From Pseudoalteromonas sp. T1lg48 (GTDB lineage: Bacteria; Pseudomonadota; Gammaproteobacteria; Enterobacterales; Alteromonadaceae): a DNA stretch of 64,000 nt. Numbering within the stretch: position 1 is the first letter of the stretch; each line of letters opens with the position of its first letter. Made by a program: the position numbers and the translations under genes. Location: positions 300,676 through 364,675 of the forward strand of contig NZ_PQCC01000001.1 in NCBI RefSeq assembly GCF_002964785.1, in the 5' to 3' direction. Positions 1 to 9,818 of the stretch are shown piece by piece. The notes under the pieces were generated by a model. That model saw only the letters and a list, made by a program, of their open reading frames with translations. It was not told the origin of the DNA and ran no database searches.

Positions 1-1
1 G

Positions 2-2653
2 GCCTACGCGCGTCAGTTTTTGTCATTAATGGAAAAACCCGATGTGGATCATATCGAAGGCCTGTCGCCGGCGATTTCCATCGAGCAAAAATCCACATCT
101 CATAATCCGCGCTCGACCGTGGGCACCATCACCGAAATATACGATTACCTGCGTTTATTGTTTGCCCGTGTCGGCGAGCCTCGCTGTCCGACACACAACC
201 TGCCGCTGGCGGCGCAAACCATCAGCCAGATGGTGGATCAGGTACTGGCCCTGCCCGAGGGCAGCAAGTTAATGCTGCTGGCTCCGGTGGTAAAAAACCG
301 CAAGGGTGAGCATGTTAAGTTGCTCGAGCAATTGGCGGCACAGGGCTATATTCGCGCTCGCATCGATGGCGAAGTCTGTGATTTATCGGATCCACCGACA
401 TTAGAATTACATAAAAAGCACACCATAGAAGTAGTGGTGGACCGTTTTAAGGTCAAAGAGGGTCAACAACAGCGTTTGGCCGAGTCCTTTGAAACCGCAT
501 TGGAGCTGTCCGGTGGCGTCGCTCAGGTTGCTGCCATGGACGACTCCCTAGAAGAAGAGCTGGTCTTCTCCGCTAACTTTGCCTGCCCTAGCTGTGGCTA
601 TGCCATGAGCGAGCTTGAGCCCAGACTATTTTCCTTCAACAATCCGGCAGGCGCCTGTCAATCCTGTGATGGCCTGGGTGTACGCCAGTATTTCGACCCT
701 CACCGCGTGGTGCATAACCCTGAACTCAGCCTGGCAGGCGGTGCCATTAAGGGCTGGGATAAGCGCAGCTTCTACTATTTCCAAATGCTGCAATCGGTGG
801 CTGAGCATTATCAGTTTGATTTGGATACGCCATTTCAGAATCTAAGCGATGAGGCCAAAACAGTGGTCTTAGAGGGCTCGGGTAAGGAAAAGATTGCGTT
901 CCACTACCGCAATGATCGCGGCGATTTAATAACCCGAAATCATGAATTCGAGGGCGTACTCAACAATATGCAGCGCCGCTATCATGAAACCGAATCAAAC
1001 TCGGTGCGTGAGGAACTAGCCAAGTATCAAACCTCACAGGCCTGCCCCAGCTGTAGCGGCTCACGCTTACGTCAGGAAGCACGTAACGTCTTTATCGACG
1101 AGACTAACCTGCCTAAGGTGACCCTGATGAGCATAGGCCAGGCCTTCAACTATTTCGACAGCCTGGAATTCAGCGGCCAAAAAGCACAGATTGCCGATAA
1201 GATCCTTAAAGAAATTCGCGACCGCTTGTCCTTCTTAGTCAATGTGGGGCTAAATTATTTATCCCTGGAGCGCAGCGCCGATACCCTTTCCGGCGGTGAA
1301 GCCCAGCGCATTCGCCTGGCCAGCCAAATTGGCGCTGGTCTGGTCGGAGTCATGTATGTGTTGGATGAACCTTCTATCGGCTTACACCAGCGCGACAACG
1401 ACCGCTTGCTGCAAACCCTGACGCGCCTGCGCGATCTCGGTAATACGGTACTAGTGGTAGAGCACGATGAAGATGCCATTCGCGCCGCCGATTACATTAT
1501 CGATATCGGCCCGGGCGCCGGTGTTCATGGTGGCCACGTGGTAGCAGAAGGCTCGCGCGACGACATCATGAATAACCCGGACTCGTTAACGGGCCAATAC
1601 CTGAGCGGCGTCAAAGAGATCGCCGTGCCCAAAGAACGCCACCCCACTAACGATAAATGGCTAGAGCTGTTTGGGGCCACCGGCAATAACCTCAAAAATG
1701 TCGACCTGCGCATTCCTTTCGGCTTGATGACCTGTATTACCGGTGTCTCCGGCTCGGGTAAATCGACCCTGGTTAACGACACCCTGTTTAAGGTGGCACA
1801 CACAGAACTTAACGGTGCCACCGCGGTAGAACCGGCCCCGCATAAAGAGATCACCGGCCTGGATCATTTCGATAAGGTGATAGATATCGACCAAAGCCCC
1901 ATAGGTCGTACGCCGCGCTCCAATCCGGCAACCTATACGGGAATTTTCACCGCCATACGTGAGCTCTTTGCCGGCACCCAGGAGTCACGCTCCCGTGGCT
2001 ATAAGGTCGGTCGCTTTAGCTTTAACGTGAAAGGCGGACGCTGTGAGGCCTGTCAGGGTGACGGCGTGATCAAGGTAGAAATGCACTTCTTGCCGGACGT
2101 GTATGTGCCTTGTGATGTGTGTCAGGGCAAACGCTATAACCGCGAAACATTAGAGGTGCTCTACAAGGGTAAAAACATCCATCAGGTGCTGGAAATGACG
2201 GTGGAAGACGCGCGAGAGTTTTTCGATGCCATTCCCGCCATTAATCGTAAACTGCAAACCCTGATGGATGTGGGCCTGTCATATATTCGTTTAGGACAGG
2301 CGGCCACCACCCTATCCGGAGGTGAAGCACAGCGGGTCAAATTGGCCCGAGAGCTGTCCAAGCGCGACACGGGTAAAACCCTGTATATCTTGGATGAGCC
2401 CACTACCGGCCTGCACTTCCATGATATCCAGCAACTGCTGGCGGTATTGCATCGCCTGCGCGACCACGGCAATACCATAGTGGTGATTGAGCATAACCTG
2501 GATGTGATCAAAACTGCCGACTGGATTGTGGATTTGGGGCCGGAAGGCGGCAGCGGTGGCGGTGAAATTCTCGTCGCCGGCACCCCGGAAGAAGTAGCTG
2601 CGCATGAGCGCTCCCATACCGGACACTATCTCAAGCCATTGTTGGCAAAATAA
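2..2653 (+). CDS. uvrA: UvrA, excinuclease ABC subunit A (5' truncated by window edge)
   Basis: DNA-damage recognition ATPase of the UvrABC nucleotide-excision repair complex. The frame is open from base 2 and already reads [20 protein letters not shown], which in E. coli UvrA lies about 58 residues in, so the true start and the first Walker A lie upstream of the window. Visible parts are two ABC signature motifs ([12 protein letters not shown] and [12 protein letters not shown]), a second Walker A (GVSGSGKST), Walker B segments ([22 protein letters not shown]) and zinc-binding CxxC pairs (CPSCGY/CQSCDG, CEACQG/CDVCQG). A TTG at base 20 could be called as a start by gene finders but is internal. 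The C-terminal end is intact. Confidence 0.97.
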   Translation, partial: AYARQFLSLMEKPDVDHIEGLSPAISIEQKSTSHNPRSTVGTITEIYDYLRLLFARVGEPRCPTHNLPLAAQTISQMVDQVLALPEGSKLMLLAPVVKNRKGEHVKLLEQLAAQGYIRARIDGEVCDLSDPPTLELHKKHTIEVVVDRFKVKEGQQQRLAESFETALELSGGVAQVAAMDDSLEEELVFSANFACPSCGYAMSELEPRLFSFNNPAGACQSCDGLGVRQYFDPHRVVHNPELSLAGGAIKGWDKRSFYYFQMLQSVAEHYQFDLDTPFQNLSDEAKTVVLEGSGKEKIAFHYRNDRGDLITRNHEFEGVLNNMQRRYHETESNSVREELAKYQTSQACPSCSGSRLRQEARNVFIDETNLPKVTLMSIGQAFNYFDSLEFSGQKAQIADKILKEIRDRLSFLVNVGLNYLSLERSADTLSGGEAQRIRLASQIGAGLVGVMYVLDEPSIGLHQRDNDRLLQTLTRLRDLGNTVLVVEHDEDAIRAADYIIDIGPGAGVHGGHVVAEGSRDDIMNNPDSLTGQYLSGVKEIAVPKERHPTNDKWLELFGATGNNLKNVDLRIPFGLMTCITGVSGSGKSTLVNDTLFKVAHTELNGATAVEPAPHKEITGLDHFDKVIDIDQSPIGRTPRSNPATYTGIFTAIRELFAGTQESRSRGYKVGRFSFNVKGGRCEACQGDGVIKVEMHFLPDVYVPCDVCQGKRYNRETLEVLYKGKNIHQVLEMTVEDAREFFDAIPAINRKLQTLMDVGLSYIRLGQAATTLSGGEAQRVKLARELSKRDTGKTLYILDEPTTGLHFHDIQQLLAVLHRLRDHGNTIVVIEHNLDVIKTADWIVDLGPEGGSGGGEILVAGTPEEVAAHERSHTGHYLKPLLAK

Positions 2654-2667
2654 GCAATTAGGGGGTA

Positions 2668-2700
2668 AAGTCTGAATAAATAAAGAAAATATTCAGGCTT
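2668..2700 (+). terminator. AT-rich hairpin after uvrA
   Basis: An 11-bp inverted repeat with one G-T pair (arms 2668-2678 and 2690-2700, 11-nt loop) begins 14 nt after the uvrA stop. It has no T-tract, so it is a weak terminator candidate. It ends 3 nt before the next gene's ATG, covering where that gene's ribosome binding site would be, so it could also limit translation of that gene. Confidence 0.4.
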
Positions 2701-2703
2701 ATC

Positions 2704-3651
2704 ATGACGGCCCCCTTATTACGCCTCAAAGCAAAAACAGCCCGAAATACGAGAAACCTTAAACTAGGCTTTAAAAAATTTTGGCAAGCATTGACCCTGG
2801 CACAACGCCTGTACGCGGTCGCTTTGTTGCTCTCTCCCGTCAGTATCTGGCTGACAACGGCATGCACTGTGGCGGCTTTAACGATTGAGTTCTGGCCGCG
2901 CTTTCTTCAGCTTTTTCACTCACTTCCCGGTAAAGCCATTCTCTTACTGTTTTACGGTACCATAGCCAATTTTGTGCTAGCAAACGCAGCCAGCACGGTA
3001 AATGAAGTCACCGGCGTGGCGGCAAGTCATTTCAACTATACCCATAACTTTGCTATTTTGTTGTACTTACCCAGTTGGATATTAGCACTTTCAGTTATCG
3101 CTTTGCTCCTTCTTCAGCTGATGCTTCCCTTTTACATCCTGGCGTTGCTGTTACTCAGACCTTTTCAGCGCTTTGGCTTTCAATTCTTAGACAGCGCTAA
3201 ACGACCCATTCAAACCGCCATCGCCCGTTTTGTTTTATGTCTTATTGTCACGGTCAACTTAGTGGTGACCTCAGGGGAGTTCGACAATGCCGGTGATGCC
3301 ATAGAGCAAGTCAGTGCGAGCTTCGAACAAGAGATGAGCAAGGAGCAACAGCCCATAGCGACAGAAACACCAGAAGTCCTGCCGACCATGCACCTTGAAG
3401 CGAAAATTGGCGAGCCAGGCAAGGATTCTGACAAGTGGATCAAAATCCTGGTCGCCCAGTTTGCCTACAATTGGGAGGCCGACAGCTTCTCGCGCTGCGC
3501 AAAAAGCAAAAACAGTAAGGTGGTCGAGCTCAATGATTATGAAATTGTTGAGCTCTTCGAGGATGAGCAAGCCGAGTATGGTGTTCGCTTTGAAACAAAA
3601 AAGTGTGTGTCTCCGGCTTTCCCTGCCACAACCACCATCAACAGCCCCTAG
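2704..3651 (+). CDS. Hypothetical multi-pass membrane protein
   Basis: A 315-residue protein I do not recognise. A basic N-terminus (residues 1-35, many K/R) is followed by about four hydrophobic segments (roughly residues 37-60, 78-100, 115-150 and 172-192). A C-terminal soluble tail of about 120 residues is acidic and has two late cysteines (SFSRCAKS, KKCVSP). The start at 2704 has no visible Shine-Dalgarno because a hairpin occupies that region, and no better in-frame ATG exists nearby. The stop overlaps the stop of the convergent thioesterase gene by 4 nt. Length and coherent topology support a real gene; function is unknown. Confidence 0.65.
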   Translation: MTAPLLRLKAKTARNTRNLKLGFKKFWQALTLAQRLYAVALLLSPVSIWLTTACTVAALTIEFWPRFLQLFHSLPGKAILLLFYGTIANFVLANAASTVNEVTGVAASHFNYTHNFAILLYLPSWILALSVIALLLLQLMLPFYILALLLLRPFQRFGFQFLDSAKRPIQTAIARFVLCLIVTVNLVVTSGEFDNAGDAIEQVSASFEQEMSKEQQPIATETPEVLPTMHLEAKIGEPGKDSDKWIKILVAQFAYNWEADSFSRCAKSKNSKVVELNDYEIVELFEDEQAEYGVRFETKKCVSPAFPATTTINSP

Positions 3652-4052
3652 CCCTCTTGCGCGGCCTCTAGATGCTCACCAAGCTGCGACTTTTCTTCCT
3701 CGCTTAAGGCTTGTGAAGCCTTGTTGTCGAAGTTATAACGCACCATTACGGTTTTGCCCTCGGCGCAACACTGGCCATGCTGCCAGGCTTGTTGTTTGAT
3801 CACAAAAGAGCTGGAGCCGATGCGCTCGATCATGGTCTTTATTTCCACTTCCTGGCCGTAAAAAAGCTCACCTAGAAACGTCACTTCCACCTTGGCAACT
3901 ATCAGGCGCCATTGATGTGGATTAAGATCTGGGGTAAAGATTTTAAAAATAGGCGTGCGGGCGGCTTCAAACCACACCGGTAGTACTGTATTGTTAATGT
4001 GCCCGAGGACATCTGTTTCACTAAATCTGGGCTGAACTTTTTCAATAAGCAT
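3648..4052 (-). CDS. Acyl-CoA thioesterase-like hotdog protein (4HBT/YbgC type)
   Basis: A 134-residue single hotdog-fold protein. The N-terminal motif RFSETDVLGHINNTVLPVWF matches the 4-hydroxybenzoyl-CoA/YbgC thioesterase family, with Asp in the catalytic position and the following HINN. These enzymes hydrolyse acyl-CoA thioesters; the substrate cannot be told here. I chose ATG 4052 (MLIEKVQPRF) because TTGGAA sits 7 nt upstream and the family begins here. A longer reading to 4082 would overlap the divergent oxygenase start. It overlaps the convergent membrane-protein gene by 4 nt. Confidence 0.85.
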   Translation of the reverse strand: MLIEKVQPRFSETDVLGHINNTVLPVWFEAARTPIFKIFTPDLNPHQWRLIVAKVEVTFLGELFYGQEVEIKTMIERIGSSSFVIKQQAWQHGQCCAEGKTVMVRYNFDNKASQALSEEEKSQLGEHLEAAQEG

Positions 4053-4080
4053 AATAATTCCAATAGGTAAGGTTGCAGTC

Positions 4081-4785
4081 ATGACAGACTTTATTGGCGT
4101 TTATGATAACGCGCTTAGTGACACTTTTTGTAGTCAGTTTATCGACCTGTTCGAGCAGAGCCCGCATTTGAAGCAGGGTACCACCTCTGGCGGCATAGAT
4201 TTAAGTAAAAAAGACAGTAAAGACCTTTACCTCAATGCCCACCCCGAATATCAGCAGCACTTGCAGCATATTCAACAGGTCACCGCACAGCACGTGATGC
4301 GCTATGTTGAAGAACATCTCTTTATGATGATTGGCGCCTTTGGTCTGCAGGTATTCCACCCAAAAACCGGTAAACCGGTGGCGCTGAACCAGGACAACTT
4401 TGAAGAAGTGGCGAAACCGCAACTGGGCACCCTGATGCAACAGCTGTTTCGTTTGGGCAGTATTCAAGCGCAAAAGTACGAGATCAATAAAGGCGGGTAT
4501 CCCTACTGGCACAGTGAAGTCTATCCACAAACCGGCCATAACGAAGCCTTACACCGCGTCCTGTTGTTTATGTTTTATTTGAACGATGTGACCGAAGGCG
4601 GGGAGACCGAGTTTTACTACCAAAAGCGTAAAATCGCCCCAAAACGCGGCACCATGGTGGTCGCACCGGCCTACTTTACCCATACCCACCGCGGTAACAA
4701 GCCGTTGTCGAATGACAAATACATTCTTACCTCTTGGGTGTTGTTTAATCGCGCCGAGCAGATCTACGGCCAACCACAAAAATAA
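4081..4785 (+). CDS. 2-oxoglutarate/Fe(II) oxygenase, prolyl 4-hydroxylase-like
   Basis: A 234-residue protein with the C-terminal double-stranded beta-helix of the 2OG-Fe(II) oxygenase (prolyl 4-hydroxylase alpha-like) family. Visible markers are HSE at 144-146 as the first iron ligands, LNDVTEGGETEF (168-179), a distal His in THRGNKP (about 203) and a likely 2OG-binding Lys in NDKYILTSW (about 213). The first ligand pair is H-x-E where the family usually has H-x-D. The target is unknown; relatives hydroxylate peptidyl or free amino-acid substrates. It is divergent from the thioesterase gene and closed by a strong terminator. Confidence 0.82.
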   Translation: MTDFIGVYDNALSDTFCSQFIDLFEQSPHLKQGTTSGGIDLSKKDSKDLYLNAHPEYQQHLQHIQQVTAQHVMRYVEEHLFMMIGAFGLQVFHPKTGKPVALNQDNFEEVAKPQLGTLMQQLFRLGSIQAQKYEINKGGYPYWHSEVYPQTGHNEALHRVLLFMFYLNDVTEGGETEFYYQKRKIAPKRGTMVVAPAYFTHTHRGNKPLSNDKYILTSWVLFNRAEQIYGQPQK

Positions 4786-4802
4786 CCCATCATATAAGAT
4801 CA

Positions 4803-4828
4803 AAAAAGGCTGCCTAGGCAGCCTTTTT
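4803..4828. terminator. Bidirectional Rho-independent terminator
   Basis: A perfect palindrome (AAAAAGGCTGCC, loop TA, GGCAGCCTTTTT) lies between the convergent oxygenase gene (stop 4785) and aminotransferase gene (stop 4843). The A and T flanks let it work on both strands. Confidence 0.92.
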
Positions 4829-4842
4829 AACATTCCCTGATT

Positions 4843-6081
4843 CTATGAGCCTAACAGCTCGCCGAACAGGGCAAATAAGCGGTCGATCTCTTCGATGCTG
4901 TTGTAATGCATACAACCGATACGCACCACACCGCCCTTATCCATTACCCCTAATTGCTCACATAGGCCCTGGGCGTAGAAGTTACCATCCCATACACATA
5001 CGTGATGTTTACCCAAGAACTCGGATACCTGACGTGGCTCTAAGCCATCAAAGGTAAGGGCAAAGGTCGGCGTACGCTCGGCCAGTCTATCCATATCGTC
5101 AATACCGAATAGACTGATCTGCGGAAACGCTTTTAGACGTGTAAGGAAGTGCTTACTTAACGCCATTTCATGCTCTTTGCTGTTGGCAAATGCCACCTCT
5201 AGACGCTGGCGGCGCGGCAGTTGCGCATCCAGGCCGCTCAAAGAAGCGATATAGTCAACGGCGGCAACCACACCGGCCAGACCTTCAAAGCTTTGCGTGC
5301 CCGTTTCCCATCGACCCGGAACCACATCCTTGGCTGGCTCCACCTTATAGGGGGTAAAGTTTTCCAGATGCTCACGCTTACCGTAAACAATGCCCACATG
5401 AGGGCCAAAGAACTTATAGGCCGAGCAGGCAAGGAAATCACAATCCAGCGCCTGCACATCCACCAGCTCATGTGGAGCATAGTGAACCGCATCCACATAC
5501 ACCAAGGCGCCATGCTGATGCGCCAACTCAATAATGCGCTTCACATCATTGATTGAGCCCGTGGTGTTAGAAGCATAAGTCACGGCTACCAGCTTGGTAT
5601 TGGCGTTAAGCAATGACTCGAAGTGCGCCATATCCAGCGTGCAATCCGCTTCGTTAATACGCAGCGCATGCACAGTGGCTCCTTTATCCTCGGCGGCCTG
5701 TCGCCACGAAGACACATTGGAGAAGTGATCCGCATTGGTGACAATGATCTCGTCGCCACTTTGCCAGCCGCGTGAGAGTGCACGACTAAAGCTAAAGGTC
5801 AGGCTAGTCATATTGGCGCCGAAGACGATTTGCTCCGGGCTAGGGCTGTTAAGCAAGTCGGCAATGGCCTGGCGGGCTTGACTCATCACCGCCACGGTTT
5901 TATCGCTTGAGAAAAATGCGCCGCCCAGGTTTGAATTATAAAAACCCAGGTAAGCCGCCATGGCATCCAACACGGTTTGTGGCACTTGTGCGCCACCCGG
6001 ACCATCAAAGAAGATTGGCGACTCGCCGTTTATTTGCTGCATCAGGGCCGGGAACTGGCTACGCAGAGAGACTAAATTCAT
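4843..6081 (-). CDS. Class V aminotransferase, cysteine-desulfurase-like (VC1184-type)
   Basis: A 412-residue PLP-dependent fold-type I enzyme of the aminotransferase class V family. The PLP lysine is in SAYKFFGPHVG and the phosphate/Asp region in VYVDAVHYAPHELVD. The sequence resembles the 'cysteine desulfurase-like' VC1184 subfamily rather than IscS or SufS; I do not see the SufS/IscS active-site cysteine loop in a clear form. The reaction is therefore open: cysteine desulfuration or another lyase or aminotransferase step on an amino acid. It lies 9 nt downstream of the 2OG-Fe dioxygenase gene on the same strand, so the two are almost certainly co-transcribed and may act on the same amino-acid metabolite. 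Confidence 0.87.
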   Translation of the reverse strand: MNLVSLRSQFPALMQQINGESPIFFDGPGGAQVPQTVLDAMAAYLGFYNSNLGGAFFSSDKTVAVMSQARQAIADLLNSPSPEQIVFGANMTSLTFSFSRALSRGWQSGDEIIVTNADHFSNVSSWRQAAEDKGATVHALRINEADCTLDMAHFESLLNANTKLVAVTYASNTTGSINDVKRIIELAHQHGALVYVDAVHYAPHELVDVQALDCDFLACSAYKFFGPHVGIVYGKREHLENFTPYKVEPAKDVVPGRWETGTQSFEGLAGVVAAVDYIASLSGLDAQLPRRQRLEVAFANSKEHEMALSKHFLTRLKAFPQISLFGIDDMDRLAERTPTFALTFDGLEPRQVSEFLGKHHVCVWDGNFYAQGLCEQLGVMDKGGVVRIGCMHYNSIEEIDRLFALFGELLGS

Positions 6082-6090
6082 CGTAATTCC

Positions 6091-6723
6091 TTACGCAGTC
6101 AGTACAAAACAATCAAGGTAGCCGGTCTTGGTCTCGTCCAGCTTATTCATGGGTGTTGCGTTGTGCCACACCTGGCGATCGTCGATAAGTGCGAACATGC
6201 CGTCTTTAATTTCCATTTTGAAACACGGCTTGGCCTCTTTGTGCTCATACACCAATAACTCGCCACCGGCGATGTTTTCATGTGATACGCCACATATACA
6301 GACGTGATCGAAACCATCCTGATGAATGCCTTCCGGTGCCGGCGGTGTATCGCTGTCGATGGCCAGCATACGGAACTGGTGAATTTCGATATCACGATCG
6401 GCGTCGATACCTGTCATGGCAATGAACTCAGCCACAATGCGCTTCATGCCTTCACTCGCCAGCAGATCTGCGTCCAGGTTTTCATAGGTACGCTCAACAT
6501 TGCCCTGGAAGGTATTAATGGAATCGTCTTGTACAAAGGCTTTAGTAGGCTGAAGCTTGAGTTCACCCTGTTGCATCTTGATCACTGAATAACGACGCTT
6601 ACGGAAGGCACCATCGGCATAGGGATTATCGGGAAGATGGTCGAAAGAAGGCTTTACCGCGTCAATATGAGACTGGTCAATGAAACGAAGTTGCAGAAGG
6701 TTCTGGTTATTTAACGAAGTCAT
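6091..6723 (-). CDS. 2OG-Fe dioxygenase family protein (amino-acid hydroxylase type)
   Basis: A 210-residue protein resembling the 2OG-Fe dioxygenase family that includes bacterial free-amino-acid hydroxylases such as the Bacillus L-isoleucine dioxygenase. Iron ligands are readable as HQD (H134, D136) in EGIHQDGFDHV and H187 in VWHNATPM. Near the C-terminus, where I expect G-Y-R-D in relatives, this protein reads GYLDCFVLTA, so the usual 2OG-anchoring arginine may be absent or relocated (uncertain, from memory of the family). It is first in a two-gene unit with the class V aminotransferase; the AT-rich promoter region lies at 6724-6913. Confidence 0.82.
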   Translation of the reverse strand: MTSLNNQNLLQLRFIDQSHIDAVKPSFDHLPDNPYADGAFRKRRYSVIKMQQGELKLQPTKAFVQDDSINTFQGNVERTYENLDADLLASEGMKRIVAEFIAMTGIDADRDIEIHQFRMLAIDSDTPPAPEGIHQDGFDHVCICGVSHENIAGGELLVYEHKEAKPCFKMEIKDGMFALIDDRQVWHNATPMNKLDETKTGYLDCFVLTA

Positions 6724-6807
6724 AAAGATCCTGCCTTGATAAGAAAATTGGCGGGGATTTTAAGCTATTTCTTTGGCAGGTTTGATTTCATTTAGCACAG
6801 ATTTTCA

Positions 6808-6911
6808 CTTTAATTTAGATAAAACAACCTGTTTTTTATTAATTTTTAAAATTAAAAATCACCATGCTTTAATTTAGGTAAATCCATATTCTATTTTAAC
6901 TAAATTTAAAC
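6808..6911. promoter_or_regulatory. Three copies of an AT-rich motif upstream of the dioxygenase operon
   Basis: CTTTAATTTAGATAAAA (6808-6824) recurs as CTTTAATTTAGGTAAAT (6867-6883), 59 nt apart. A related copy on the opposite strand (6894-6911) reads GTTTAAATTTAGTTAAAA on the minus strand. They lie 85-190 nt upstream of the dioxygenase start, so they may be binding sites for the operon's regulator. The AT-rich spacing is reminiscent of Lrp/AsnC-type control, but that is a guess. Confidence 0.4.
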
Positions 6912-6913
6912 AT

Positions 6914-6942
6914 AAAAAAGCCCGCCAGGTTGGCGGGCTTTT
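6914..6942 (-). terminator. Rho-independent terminator of acnB
   Basis: GCCCGCC-AGGTT-GGCGGGC (6920-6938) is flanked by A's on the left, which give a T-tract on the minus strand. It sits 17 nt after the acnB stop. It could also work on the plus strand. Confidence 0.92.
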
Positions 6943-6958
6943 ATCACATATGCAAATA

Positions 6959-9556
6959 TTACACGGCTTGCTGGATAATCACGTTATCCGCTTTCTTCGT
7001 GTACTGAGGCATCTTGTGGAAGTTCAAGTAACGGTAAGTATCGGCCGCTGTTGCGTTGATCTTCTCCGCGTATTCTTGATATTCCGCAGGTGTAGGTAGT
7101 TTACCTAGAATTGCTGCTACCGCTGCAAGCTCAGCAGACGCTAGGAATACGTTCGCACCTGTACCTAGACGGTTAGGGAAGTTACGCGTAGAGGTAGAAA
7201 CAACCGTTGCTTTATCAGCAACACGTGCCTGGTTACCCATACACAGTGAACATCCCGGAGTTTCGATACGTGCACCTACACGACCAAAGATACCGTAGTA
7301 ACCTTCGTCGGTAAGCTGGTCTTTATCCATCTTAGTTGGTGGTGCAACCCAAAGTTGCGTTGGTAGACGACCACCGAAGTTGTCTAGTAGCTTACCAGCG
7401 GCACGGAAGTGGCCGATGTTGGTCATACATGAACCGATGAATACTTCGTCGATCTTCTCGCCAGTCACATCTGAAAGAAGACGTGCATCATCCGGGTCAT
7501 TAGGAGCACATAGGATTGGCTCTTTGATTTCCGCCAGGTCGATTTCAATTACATGCGCGTATTCAGCGTCTTTGTCGGCTTCCATAAGCTCTGGGTTAGC
7601 CAACCACTCTTGCATCGCGTTGATACGACGCTCGATAGTACGTACATCACCGTAGCCTTCAGCGATCATCCACTTAAGCATAACGATGTTTGACTCTAGG
7701 TACTCAGAGATAGACTCTTTGCTTAGCTTAACGGTACAACCTGCGGCTGAACGCTCGGCAGAGGCATCTGATAGCTCAAACGCTTGCTCAACGGTTAGGT
7801 GCTCAACACCTTCGATCTCTAGTACGCGACCAGAGAATTCGTTGATCTTACCCTTCTTCTCAACGGTAAGCAGACCTTGCTTGATGCCGTAGTAAGGGAT
7901 TGCGTGTACCAGGTCACGTAGTGTGATACCCGGCTGCATTTCGCCTTTGAAACGTACCAATACCGACTCAGGCATATCCAGTGGCATAACACCGGTCGCC
8001 GCTGCAAACGCAACCGCACCAGAACCCGCTGGGAATGAAATACCTAGTGGGAAACGAGTATGCGAGTCACCACCTGTACCTACGGTATCAGGAAGAAGCA
8101 TACGGTTTAGCCATGAGTGGATTACACCGTCACCTGGACGTAGCGATACGCCGCCACGGTTCATGATGAAATCAGGGAGTGTGTGGTGCGTGTTTACGTC
8201 GATAGGCTTAGGATAAGCAGACGTGTGACAGAAAGACTGCATTGTAAGATCGGCAGAGAAACCAAGACACGCAAGGTCTTTCAGTTCGTCACGGGTCATA
8301 GGACCTGTGGTATCTTGCGAACCAACCGTAGTCATCTTAGGCTCACAGTATTGACCAGGGCGAACGCCAGGCATATTACATGCTTTACCTACCATCTTCT
8401 GCGCCAGGGTGAAACCCTTACCAGAATCAGTCACTAGCGCAGGCTTACGGAAGATGTCTTCAGCTTCCATACCCAGTGAATTACGCGCTTTGTCGGTCAG
8501 ACCACGACCAATGATCAATGGAATACGACCACCGGCACGTACTTCATCAAGGATTACGTCTGACTTAAGCTTGAATGTAGAGATAACTTCGTCGGTACCG
8601 TGACGCTTAACCACACCTTCATATGGGTAGATATCGATTTGATCACCCATATTCATGTCTTCAACGTTTAGCTCGATTGGCAATGCGCCTGAGTCTTCCA
8701 TGGTATTGAAGAAGATAGGGGCAATTTTACCACCTAGACATACACCGCCAACGCGCTTGTTTGGTACGTGAGGAATGTCATCACCCATGAACCAAAGTAC
8801 CGAGTTAGTTGCCGACTTACGTGATGAGCCAGTACCCACAACGTCACCTACGTACGCTAGCGGCAGACCTTTGGTTTTAAGCTCTTCAAGTTGGGCGATA
8901 GGACCGATTTCACCGGCTTTATCAGGGTTGATACCGTCACGCTCGTTCTTAAGCATAGCCAGTGCGTGCAGTGGGATATCCGGACGTGACCAGGCATCAG
9001 GTGCTGGTGACAGGTCATCGGTGTTCGTTTCACCGGTTACCTTGAACACGGTTACAGAGATCTTCTCTGGCACCGCCGGCTTCTCAAGGAACCACTCGGC
9101 GTTTGCCCAAGACTCGATGACTTGCTTGGCAAATTCGTTACCCGCTTTGGCTTTTTCTTCTACGTCGTAGAAGGCATCAAACATAAGCAAGGTGTGTGAT
9201 AAGCCTTTAGCAACGATCGGCGCTAGGTCAGCATTGTCTAAAAGCTCAACCATAGGCTCGATGTTGTAGCCACCTAGCATGGTGCCAAGTAGCTCTGCCG
9301 CTTTCTCTTTATTGATTAGTGGCGACTGCGCTTCACCTTTTGCAACGGCGGCTAGAAAACCCGCTTTTACATAGGCGGCGTCATCTACGCCAGGCGGTAC
9401 ACGGTTAACAAGAAGGTCTAGGATAAACTCTTCTTCACCGGCAGGTGGATTCTTGATTAATTCGATCAGGTCAGCAGTTTGCTGAGCATCTAATGGTGCA
9501 GGCACAATACCTTGGGCTGCACGCTCTTCAACATGTTTACGATATTCTTGAAGCAC
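6959..9556 (-). CDS. acnB: Aconitate hydratase B
   Basis: Bifunctional aconitate hydratase/2-methylisocitrate dehydratase of the TCA cycle, cytoplasmic. The 865 residues equal the E. coli AcnB length and align along the whole chain. The [4Fe-4S] ligands are readable in [10 protein letters not shown] and [13 protein letters not shown]; the swivel domain [10 protein letters not shown] and the HEAT-like N-terminus ([11 protein letters not shown]) are present. The start is GTG at 9556 with GAGGG 8 nt upstream. It is a single-gene unit with its own terminator. Codon choice (many CTA, GTA, CGT) resembles that of pckA and the OmpA gene here and suggests high expression. Confidence 0.98.
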   Translation of the reverse strand: MLQEYRKHVEERAAQGIVPAPLDAQQTADLIELIKNPPAGEEEFILDLLVNRVPPGVDDAAYVKAGFLAAVAKGEAQSPLINKEKAAELLGTMLGGYNIEPMVELLDNADLAPIVAKGLSHTLLMFDAFYDVEEKAKAGNEFAKQVIESWANAEWFLEKPAVPEKISVTVFKVTGETNTDDLSPAPDAWSRPDIPLHALAMLKNERDGINPDKAGEIGPIAQLEELKTKGLPLAYVGDVVGTGSSRKSATNSVLWFMGDDIPHVPNKRVGGVCLGGKIAPIFFNTMEDSGALPIELNVEDMNMGDQIDIYPYEGVVKRHGTDEVISTFKLKSDVILDEVRAGGRIPLIIGRGLTDKARNSLGMEAEDIFRKPALVTDSGKGFTLAQKMVGKACNMPGVRPGQYCEPKMTTVGSQDTTGPMTRDELKDLACLGFSADLTMQSFCHTSAYPKPIDVNTHHTLPDFIMNRGGVSLRPGDGVIHSWLNRMLLPDTVGTGGDSHTRFPLGISFPAGSGAVAFAAATGVMPLDMPESVLVRFKGEMQPGITLRDLVHAIPYYGIKQGLLTVEKKGKINEFSGRVLEIEGVEHLTVEQAFELSDASAERSAAGCTVKLSKESISEYLESNIVMLKWMIAEGYGDVRTIERRINAMQEWLANPELMEADKDAEYAHVIEIDLAEIKEPILCAPNDPDDARLLSDVTGEKIDEVFIGSCMTNIGHFRAAGKLLDNFGGRLPTQLWVAPPTKMDKDQLTDEGYYGIFGRVGARIETPGCSLCMGNQARVADKATVVSTSTRNFPNRLGTGANVFLASAELAAVAAILGKLPTPAEYQEYAEKINATAADTYRYLNFHKMPQYTKKADNVIIQQAV

Positions 9557-9768
9557 AATTATGCCCTCTTGGTGACGTGAAAGTAGTAGACTTCGACGCG
9601 TCCATACTACTTATAGAATTTTGACACGATAGCAATTATAAAGGCTTTAAAGATAGAAGAAAATTGGCGTCGCCGCCTAGTAGCAAAATAGTCGCTATAA
9701 ATAGTATGAATGTGAGCGGTGAGAAAACTATAGATCTGTGAATGTTGAGTAATAATTATTTGCAAAAA

Positions 9769-9786
9769 GCCCGGCATACGCCGGGC
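9769..9786 (-). terminator. Terminator of the OmpA-family gene
   Basis: GCCCGGC-ATAC-GCCGGGC with A's to the left and T's to the right lies 32 nt past the OmpA-family stop. The 262-bp gap (9557-9818) otherwise holds the acnB promoter region, in which I could not fix -35/-10 boxes. Confidence 0.9.
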
Positions 9787-9818
9787 TTTTTCATCATAGG
9801 TGAGTAATAACCTGATGA

